Source: an uncultured Ruminococcus sp. (GTDB lineage: Bacteria > Bacillota > Clostridia > Oscillospirales > Ruminococcaceae). From it: a DNA stretch of 11,871 nucleotides. The stretch spans positions 1 to 11,871 of the forward strand of contig CAMWLD010000036.1 in assembly GCA_947175005.1 (NCBI GenBank), in the 5' to 3' direction. Shown here in pieces: positions 6,885 to 11,871 of the stretch (position 1 is its first letter; every line of letters begins with the position of its first letter). The notes under the pieces are model-generated. The model made no database searches. It was given only the letters and a program-made list of their open reading frames with translations, and was not told the DNA's origin. The position numbers and the translations under genes were made by a program.

Positions 6885-8864
6885 TCAGCTTATATCTGCC
6901 AATTCCAAATATGCGCTGCCGTTTTCCGCAATGTAGGTCTTGCGCCCCTCAAGGTTGTTGCCGAGAAGCAGCTCAAACATCTCCGCCGTGGCCTCCGCGT
7001 CCGTGGGATTCACCTTTATAAGCCGCCTTGTATCGGGGTTCATTGTGGTAAGGCTCATCATGTCGGGGTCGTTTTCGCCCAGTCCCTTGCTTCGCTCCAG
7101 CTTGTATTTTTCGTCACCTATCTTTTCAAGGATAGCCGTCTTTTCCCTCTCGTCATAAGCAAAATAGGTCATATTTTTCGTGGTAATTTCATACAAAGGA
7201 GACTCCGCAATGTAAACATACCCTTTCTCTATCAAGGTAGGGGTCAGCCTGTATATCATAGTCAGCACCAGCGTTCGTATCTGAAAGCCGTCATAATCCG
7301 CATCCGTGCAGATAATTACCTTGTTCCAGCGGAAATTTTCCAGACTGAACAGCGACAAGTCCTTGTTTGCCTTGGTCTTGACCTCCACCCCGCAGCCAAG
7401 CACCTTTATCATGTTGGTAATGACCTCGCTTTTGAATATCCTGTCGTAATCCACTTTAAGGCAGTTGAGTATCTTTCCCCTTATGGGAAATATGGCCTGA
7501 AATTCGGAATTCCGTGCAATTTTGCATGAACCGAGCGCCGAATCTCCCTCCACAATGTATACCTCTCTGCGGCTTTTGTCACGGGTTCGGCAGTCCACGA
7601 ACTTTTCCACCATATTTGCAAGGTCTATCTGCTTTGTAAGATTATTTTTCGTCCCCGCCCTTATCCTGTCTGCGGATTCACGACTGCGCTTGTTTATCAG
7701 CAGCTGTTCGCAAATTTTCCCCGCGTCGTCGGGATTCTCTATAAAATAGACCTCCAACTGACTTTTCAAAAAGTCCACCATATTGTCGTAAATAGCCTTG
7801 TTGGTGATAGCCTTTTTCGTCTGATTTTCATAGGACGTAAAATTCGCCGTGGAAAAGCCCGAATAAATAAGCACCAGGCTGTCGGCAATATCATCGTCCT
7901 TGATAGACTTTTCATTTTTCAGATATTTCCCGTTTGACTTCATATAATTGTCGATAGACGAGCGGAACGCCTGCCGCACCGCCTTTTGAGGCGCACCGTC
8001 ATACTCCAGCAGACTGGAATTGTGATAATATTCCTGAAAGCTTACAGTCTTTGAAAAGGTAAACGCACAGGAAAGCTTCATTTTGTATTCGGGTCTGTCC
8101 TCGGCGTCCCTGCCCTTGCGCTCGCAGGAACAGAACTGCACCGCCGTCAGCGCGTCCTCCCCCACTATCTCGGTCAGATAGTCGGTGATACCGTTTTCGT
8201 AGTAAAAGGTCTCCTCCTCAAACTCCCCCTCCGTTATCTCCCAGCGGAAAACAAAGGTGACCTTGGGGTTTACCACCGCCTGCTTCTTCATCATTTCCCT
8301 GAAATATTCCTTGGGGATCTTAATGTCCGTAAATACCTCTCTATCGGGCTTCCAGCGCTGGCGAGTGCCCGTCTTGCGGGATTTTACCGCCTCTTTTTGA
8401 AGCCCCCCTATATTTTCGCCCTTTTCAAAATGGAGATTGTACTTGAACCCGTCACGAAAGACCTCCACGTCCATATATTCCGAGGCGAACTGGGTAGCGC
8501 AAGCGCCCAGGCCGTTCAGACCCAGCGAAAATTCATATTCATTGTCGCTGTACTTGCCCCCCGCATACATCTCGCAGTAAACAAGCTCCCAGTTGAACCG
8601 CTGCTCCGCCTGATTAAAGTCTACAGGGCAGCCCCGCCCGAAGTCCTGAACTTCTATCGACTTGTCGCTGTACCTTGTAACAATGATCTTATCGCCGTAG
8701 CCGTCCCTTGCCTCGTCAATGGAGTTGGAGATTATCTCAAACACCGAGTGCTTGCAGCCCTCCAGGTCGTTCGACCCGAAAATTACCGCAGGGCGCTTTC
8801 TCACCTTGTCAGGGCCTTTTAAAACCACTATACTTTCGTTGTCATACTCTTTCTTTTTAGCCAA
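6885..8864 (-). CDS. Divergent type IIA DNA topoisomerase subunit B (GyrB/ParE-like)
   Basis: A 659-residue ATPase subunit that with a GyrA/ParC partner would pass DNA strands using ATP. The GHKL ATPase domain (about 10-220) has E43/N47 (FEIISNSIDEA), DFGRG (74-78), YAGGKY (100-105) and LGLNGLG (114-120); the transducer carries QTK (348-350); the Toprim domain (about 433-550) carries EGDSA (439-443), RGKILN (462-467) and the metal site DADYDG (521-526); GLGE (594-597) and the tail are normal. All catalytic elements are present, but several hallmark positions differ from canonical GyrB/ParE: GGLHGVG reads LGLNGLG, EGDSAGGSAK reads EGDSALGSCK, and DADVDGAHI reads DADYDGFQI. The start is TTG 8864, supported by GAAGGAG 9 nt upstream. 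No A subunit is adjacent; pheA follows. ParE-like is my best guess, but the subunit type is not certain. Confidence 0.9.
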   Translation of the reverse strand: MAKKKEYDNESIVVLKGPDKVRKRPAVIFGSNDLEGCKHSVFEIISNSIDEARDGYGDKIIVTRYSDKSIEVQDFGRGCPVDFNQAEQRFNWELVYCEMYAGGKYSDNEYEFSLGLNGLGACATQFASEYMDVEVFRDGFKYNLHFEKGENIGGLQKEAVKSRKTGTRQRWKPDREVFTDIKIPKEYFREMMKKQAVVNPKVTFVFRWEITEGEFEEETFYYENGITDYLTEIVGEDALTAVQFCSCERKGRDAEDRPEYKMKLSCAFTFSKTVSFQEYYHNSSLLEYDGAPQKAVRQAFRSSIDNYMKSNGKYLKNEKSIKDDDIADSLVLIYSGFSTANFTSYENQTKKAITNKAIYDNMVDFLKSQLEVYFIENPDDAGKICEQLLINKRSRESADRIRAGTKNNLTKQIDLANMVEKFVDCRTRDKSRREVYIVEGDSALGSCKIARNSEFQAIFPIRGKILNCLKVDYDRIFKSEVITNMIKVLGCGVEVKTKANKDLSLFSLENFRWNKVIICTDADYDGFQIRTLVLTMIYRLTPTLIEKGYVYIAESPLYEITTKNMTYFAYDEREKTAILEKIGDEKYKLERSKGLGENDPDMMSLTTMNPDTRRLIKVNPTDAEATAEMFELLLGNNLEGRKTYIAENGSAYLELADIS

Positions 8865-8883
8865 TTTTAACTACTCCTTCTGC

Positions 8884-8963
8884 TGGAAGCAAGAGGTTAG
8901 AGGCAAGAGGCAAGATTTTTCATTGCCCTTGACCCGCAGCTTGCTTTGCCAAATGTATAATAT
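8884..8963 (+). repeat. Intergenic element, copy A (heptamer-expanded)
   Basis: The element reads CCTTCTGCTGGAAGCAAG (from 8876), then the heptamers AGGTTAG, AGGCAAG, AGGCAAG, then ATTTTTC, then a 24-bp right part at 8924-8947 identical to 9055-9078. Terminal AAGCAAG (8887-8893) and CTTGCTT (8940-8946) are inverted, so the whole can fold back. Compared with copy B it has a 14-bp expansion of two heptamers. Its left edge overlaps the ribosome binding site of the topoisomerase gene read on the other strand. Confidence 0.8.
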
Positions 8964-9021
8964 AGTCTTTTATTCAGATTATCTCCTGCTCTGATGCTCT
9001 GAACATTCGGAACTTTCTTGT

Positions 9022-9094
9022 CCTTCTGCCGGAAGCAAGAGGCAAGATTTTTCCTGCCCTTGACCCGCAGCTTGCTTTAAAAAATGCATATTAT
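9022..9094 (+). repeat. Intergenic element, copy B
   Basis: CCTTCTGCCGGAAGCAAG at 9022-9039 is followed by one heptamer AGGCAAG, then ATTTTTCC, then the 24-bp right part at 9055-9078 shared exactly with copy A. AAGCAAG (9033-9039) and CTTGCTT (9071-9077) are a perfect 7-bp inverted repeat, with AGGCA and TGCC able to pair inside. It lies downstream of the 111-residue membrane protein gene. No open reading frame, target-site duplication or transposase is seen. Confidence 0.8.
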
Positions 9095-9126
9095 CAGACA
9101 GCCTAAAATCCTGCCGCCGTCGGCTT

Positions 9127-9462
9127 TTATTTCCTGTAACTTACATTCGGCACATTCTTATCCCTGTAATCGAGAATGTACTTGCACGCCGCAAACACCG
9201 CCCCGAAGAAAATAACAGGCCTCCAGTCCGCACGGCTGGGGTGAGAGGAAACATAGACCACCCTCGGCGCGTCCTTTTCGCCGATAGTGTAAACGTTGGC
9301 GGGAATGCCGTTTTCCACCAGCACCTTTGTAGGCTTAACGCTTACCAGCGTATTCAGCACAACGCCCCCCAGAAACGAGGAAACGCAGGCCGCCGCCGCA
9401 GTTTTCCCCACCGCCTCAATAACCTCTCTTAAGGTCTGCTCGTCCATATAATAACTGTTCAT
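9127..9462 (-). CDS. Small membrane protein of unknown function
   Basis: A 111-residue protein that I do not recognise. Two hydrophobic segments are visible, about 21-42 (Ala/Val-rich with a GG pair) and 82-98. They are separated by a 40-residue polar stretch (about 43-81) containing VENGIPANVYTIGEKD, which may form a small folded domain between the helices. With both helices spanning, N- and C-termini would be on the same side. Start ATG 9462 has AAAGGA about 12 nt upstream on the minus strand, slightly long spacing; an in-frame ATG five codons later (9447) is an alternative with no better site. It lies 75 bp behind the TadA-GNAT gene and could be the last gene of that unit. No clear terminator follows. 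Confidence 0.75.
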   Translation of the reverse strand: MNSYYMDEQTLREVIEAVGKTAAAACVSSFLGGVVLNTLVSVKPTKVLVENGIPANVYTIGEKDAPRVVYVSSHPSRADWRPVIFFGAVFAACKYILDYRDKNVPNVSYRK

Positions 9463-9537
9463 ATGTTTTACTATCCTTTCCTTTAATTTATATGATATGC
9501 CATTTTTATCAAACCAATATGCCGCAGGAAACGGGGC

Positions 9538-10518
9538 TTATACCTTTATCTCCATGTAAAAATCGTCCATAACATAGCCGTTTCCTATGTCTGCGACCCC
9601 CTCGCCGACGGTTTCAAACCCCATGGCTTTGTAAGCCGCAATGGTGTTGTCATTGTGCTTGTTCACCGTCAGCCATACAGCGGTAAGCCTCTTGCTGCGG
9701 GCAATTTCCTTTATCTGTGCCATTGCCGACCTTGCGTATTTTTTCCCCCGCTCGGATTTGTATAAATACAGCTTCGATAAAAACAAACGCTCCCCGTCGG
9801 GCTTTACCGCCGTGTACCCCACGTCGCTGCCGCCTTTCTTGATAAAATAATAGCTGTACCCCTCATTTTTGATGTATTCCTTCTGCGCCTCGTAGGTGCA
9901 GAATTTTTCTATCATATATTCCGCTTGACCCTCGGGCAAACGCTCTGTCCAGTATTCTGTCCATATCTCCTCGGCAATGGCAGCCACCCGCCTAAGCTGA
10001 TCGTCGCTTACAGCCTCCACCAGTTTTATATTTCCCGATTCGCTCATATTATTCGCCGTCCTCTTTCTCCGTAAATTTCCGAAAAACTCTTTTATTATAA
10101 TTCCGCTTTCCCTTTCCATAACGCCGCCCACGATCCCGGGGCGGTATATCCCCCTGACCTTTGAAATATCCGCAGCCGACCCGCAAAATCCGCTTTTGTC
10201 GTCATACGCTCCGAAAATTATCCTGTCTATCCTTGCATTCACCGCCGCCCCCGCGCACATAGGGCACGGCTCTAAATTAACAAACATATCGCAGCCCGTA
10301 AGTCTCCAGCCCCCAAGAGTCCTGCAAGCCTTGTCAATAGCCTCAATTTCGGCATGGGCAATGGCATTTCGCAGCAGCTCACGGCGGTTTCGCCCCTCCC
10401 CCGCAATAAGCCCGTCCGCTCTCCTCACAATTACCGCCCCCACAGGGGTCTCCCCCTCCCTTGCAGCCTCTTTGGCAAGCTGCAAAGCCCGCTCCATGTA
10501 ACGTGTATCTATATCCAT
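9538..10518 (-). CDS. tadA: TadA tRNA adenosine deaminase fused in frame to a GNAT acetyltransferase
   Basis: A 326-residue open frame with two complete domains. Residues 1-155 are TadA, which converts A34 to inosine in tRNA-Arg(ACG). Zinc and catalytic residues H55 and E57 (HAE) and C85, C88 (PCPMC) are present, and the domain ends with the usual EFFGNLRRKR tail. Residues 158-326 are a GNAT N-acetyltransferase with RGKKYA (257-262, acetyl-CoA loop) and the C-terminal patterns VNKHNDNTIAAYKAMGF and DIGNGYVMDD; its substrate is unknown. The linker is only about three residues, and M158 (10047) has AAAGAGGA 11 nt upstream, so the GNAT part could also start by itself. Start ATG 10518 is chosen because it begins the family's N-terminus; the frame is open to 10599, but that part overlaps the upstream gene. 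The ATG is 2 nt after the stop of the preceding gene, suggesting translational coupling. Confidence 0.85.
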   Translation of the reverse strand: MDIDTRYMERALQLAKEAAREGETPVGAVIVRRADGLIAGEGRNRRELLRNAIAHAEIEAIDKACRTLGGWRLTGCDMFVNLEPCPMCAGAAVNARIDRIIFGAYDDKSGFCGSAADISKVRGIYRPGIVGGVMERESGIIIKEFFGNLRRKRTANNMSESGNIKLVEAVSDDQLRRVAAIAEEIWTEYWTERLPEGQAEYMIEKFCTYEAQKEYIKNEGYSYYFIKKGGSDVGYTAVKPDGERLFLSKLYLYKSERGKKYARSAMAQIKEIARSKRLTAVWLTVNKHNDNTIAAYKAMGFETVGEGVADIGNGYVMDDFYMEIKV

Positions 10519-10520
10519 AT

Positions 10521-11663
10521 TCACAGCACCGAATTCATCATGGCAGTGATAACAGTGACCGTCAGCCAGGCAATTATCCACGGGCAAGTCACCATGCACA
10601 TAACCTTTTCCTTGTTGGAAATGTACATTCCGTAAAATGGGAGATTTATCTTATTGCTGTGCTTGTACATAAACACGATCATTCCCGCCCCCCCGAACAG
10701 CAGGCAGAACATCACAATCAGCATGGAAATGTTAAGGTACATAGCAGGGTCTGTGCCCCCCAGCCGCAAAAAAGTCATGATATAAGTGCACGCCGAAATC
10801 ACTATCCGCATAAATATCCCCGTAAGTATCGACCCCGAACGGATAACGAAAAACCCCACAATAAACGAATAAGTCAGCGTGAATATCCACGAATGCGTCC
10901 CGGGAGAGGAAAGAGCGGAAATAACGCTGGTAAATATCAGCGCACAGCCGTCCCCGAACTGCCGCAGGGTCTGCATAAACAGCCCCCTGTGGATTATCTC
11001 GCTTATTACCGGTATTATCACAATGTAAAGCAACGCCGACAATACCAAATGAATCTTCCCGTCGGGAATCCATATGGTGTTTCCCGTGTCAATGCTCAAA
11101 AATCCCAGCGCAAAGCTCTCCACCCCCGACAAAAGGGTCGTTACCCCGAATACAAGCATAGCCGCAGGCACAGCCGCCCGAAACATAGGCTTATTTGCCA
11201 CCTTTACAGGCAGCATTACCTTCACAGGCATTCCCACCTTGTGAACAAGGTAAAACAGGGGAAGTATCCGTTTTACAATATTAACAATATATGACATTAT
11301 CAGCGCAGGGGTCTCGCTGCCCATAAAGAAGCCGCCCTTAGCCAGCCCTATGAAAGCGCCCCCCACCCGCACATCCGAAAACAGCCATAAAATAGCCAGT
11401 TCAAGGAGAGCGAACATGGTAAGGGTCTTGCCCATGACCGAAGCAGTTCGTCCCATGGCGCTGCGTTCCTCTGCCAAGGGGAAATTGCCGATAAAGCCCT
11501 CGCCGTCCCGCCAGGTTATCTCATCGGGATTTTCCGCAAAATAGAAGCCCACGTCGGATCTATGCTCGATACGCCAGCTGCGGTAAAGCTCGTTATATTC
11601 GGCGTTCTGTATCTTCAGCGAAGCGATACGGTTATCGCTGCTTTTCTTTTTTTTCCCTGGCAT
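10521..11663 (-). CDS. CPBP (Abi/CAAX protease-like) membrane protein, probably without metal site
   Basis: A 380-residue polytopic membrane protein. Residues 1-70 are a charged cytoplasmic-looking N-terminus rich in K, E and R. Hydrophobic helices follow at about 78-97, 118-140, 163-190, 205-221, 240-252, 258-277, 279-298, 308-333 and 355-376. Residues 205-295 resemble the CPBP intramembrane protease domain. The first motif EExxxRG is partly kept as SEIIHRG (221-227), but the histidine of FxxxH is replaced (SALSS, 249-253) and the later H...N motif reads FMRIVIS (284-290). With most metal ligands gone, proteolysis is unlikely; a structural or binding role is inferred. Start ATG 11663 has AAGGAGG 10 nt upstream on the minus strand, a strong site. 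It heads the unit with tadA. Confidence 0.8.
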   Translation of the reverse strand: MPGKKKKSSDNRIASLKIQNAEYNELYRSWRIEHRSDVGFYFAENPDEITWRDGEGFIGNFPLAEERSAMGRTASVMGKTLTMFALLELAILWLFSDVRVGGAFIGLAKGGFFMGSETPALIMSYIVNIVKRILPLFYLVHKVGMPVKVMLPVKVANKPMFRAAVPAAMLVFGVTTLLSGVESFALGFLSIDTGNTIWIPDGKIHLVLSALLYIVIIPVISEIIHRGLFMQTLRQFGDGCALIFTSVISALSSPGTHSWIFTLTYSFIVGFFVIRSGSILTGIFMRIVISACTYIMTFLRLGGTDPAMYLNISMLIVMFCLLFGGAGMIVFMYKHSNKINLPFYGMYISNKEKVMCMVTCPWIIAWLTVTVITAMMNSVL

Positions 11664-11725
11664 TTACGCTGCGCCTCCTTTATAAATAAATTTAAGAATA
11701 ATCAAAACATATCTGCTATTTTCCG

Positions 11726-11838
11726 CTCAAACGCCGCCGGGATTTCTTCCCCTCACACGCCGGGGAAATGGGCTTTGCTCCCTCTCACTCGCCGTGGGAT
11801 TGGCTATCCACTCAAACGCCGTGGGATTGGCTTTTGTG
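11726..11838. repeat. Four imperfect direct repeats of about 26-32 bp
   Basis: Units begin at about 11726, 11752, 11784 and 11811 with CTCAAACGCCG, CTCACACGCCG, CTCACTCGCCG and CTCAAACGCCG, and continue with a GGGATT- or GGGAAA-type segment. The last two share the 16-mer CGCCGTGGGATTGGCT exactly (11790-11805 and 11817-11832). Spacing is uneven (26, 32, 27 bp). They lie upstream of the CPBP-like gene; no spacer pattern of a CRISPR is present. The array may continue in altered form beyond the window. Confidence 0.75.
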
Positions 11839-11853
11839 TTGTTGAAATGCGTT

Positions 11854-11869
11854 CATTTGTTGGCAAATG
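11854..11869. repeat. Small palindrome at the right edge
   Basis: CATTTG (11854-11859) and CAAATG (11864-11869) form a perfect 6-bp inverted repeat around a 4-nt TTGG loop. It directly follows the direct-repeat array. It may be an operator-like site or part of a longer structure cut by the window end; short palindromes of this size also arise by chance. Confidence 0.3.
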
Positions 11870-11871
11870 TG

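Larger units (their letters stand above)
8865..9126. other. Repeat-filled gap upstream of the topoisomerase gene
   Basis: This 262-bp gap has no credible gene. It holds the two element copies in direct orientation (149 bp apart by their left GGAAGC edges at 8885 and 9031), separated by AT-rich DNA around 8951-9020 that includes the short doublet CTCTGATGCTCTGA near 8989-9002. The promoter of the topoisomerase-pheA unit should lie here on the minus strand, but I cannot find a -35/-10 pair good enough to call. TATATT-like sequences near 8956-8966 are candidates for a -10. Confidence 0.6.

Noticed and set aside
8929..8961. Plus-strand promoter TTGACC ... TATAAT inside element copy A
   Set aside because: The spacer is 21 nt, too long for sigma-A, and copy B does not keep the -10; there is also no plus-strand gene downstream.
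9463..9537. Promoter for the 111-residue membrane protein (TTGATA and TATAAA on the minus strand)
   Set aside because: Spacing between the two boxes is 14 nt, too short; other pairings give 18-19 nt with weak -35 boxes. Read-through from the tadA gene is equally possible.
10519..10599. N-terminal extension of TadA by 27 residues to an ATG at 10599
   Set aside because: The extension overlaps the end of the CPBP-like gene in another frame, is His/Cys-rich without family similarity, and TadA proteins begin at the residues encoded from 10518.
11726..11838. CRISPR array
   Set aside because: The units are imperfect, directly abutting and unevenly spaced, with no unique spacers and no cas gene.

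Overview
The window looks like chromosomal DNA of an anaerobic Firmicute, most likely a Ruminococcus-type member of the Oscillospiraceae/Ruminococcaceae. This is inferred from strong AGGAG-type ribosome binding sites, TTG/GTG starts, a lipoprotein GH5 glucanase, clostridial-style protein sequences and a coding style that is GC-balanced while the intergenic DNA is AT-rich. No rRNA, tRNA, CRISPR array, transposase or phage gene is visible. Most of the content is housekeeping, and I see no convincing new multi-gene system. The unusual material is in the intergenic repeats and in sequence deviations within a few genes.

Left half (plus strand, about 1-5710). An AT-rich intergenic stretch carries a degenerate repeat copy and a very good sigma-A promoter with an extended -10. 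It is followed by a one-pass membrane protein of unknown function (383-847), a short NfeD protein (925-1359) and its SPFH/QmcA-like partner (1414-2376), closed by a hairpin at 2385-2417. Next come glutamine-dependent NAD+ synthetase nadE (2453-4441) and, 33 bp later, a lipoprotein GH5 glycoside hydrolase (4475-5668). A 14-bp perfect hairpin starts 3 nt after the GH5 stop and separates this half from the convergent right half.

Right half (minus strand, read from high to low coordinates). A CPBP-like polytopic membrane protein lacking most metal-ligand residues (11663-10521) is followed after 2 nt by a TadA tRNA adenosine deaminase joined in frame to a GNAT acetyltransferase (10518-9538), then by a small two-helix membrane protein (9462-9127). 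A 262-bp gap with two copies of an intergenic repeat precedes a divergent GyrB/ParE-type topoisomerase subunit (8864-6885). Bifunctional chorismate mutase/prephenate dehydratase pheA (6854-5733) follows after 30 bp.

How the genes fit together. NfeD and QmcA are a known membrane-organising pair and probably share a transcript. NadE makes NAD+ and the GH5 enzyme would degrade beta-glucan at the cell surface; their adjacency looks like shared transcription more than shared pathway. PheA commits chorismate to phenylalanine. The most distinctive signal is a family of intergenic elements built on the heptamer AGGCAAG in variable numbers. Two copies are 148 bp apart upstream of the topoisomerase gene, one degenerate copy lies at the left edge, and the same motif forms the arm of the strong terminator. 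A second, unrelated set of about 27-32 bp direct repeats lies at the right edge.
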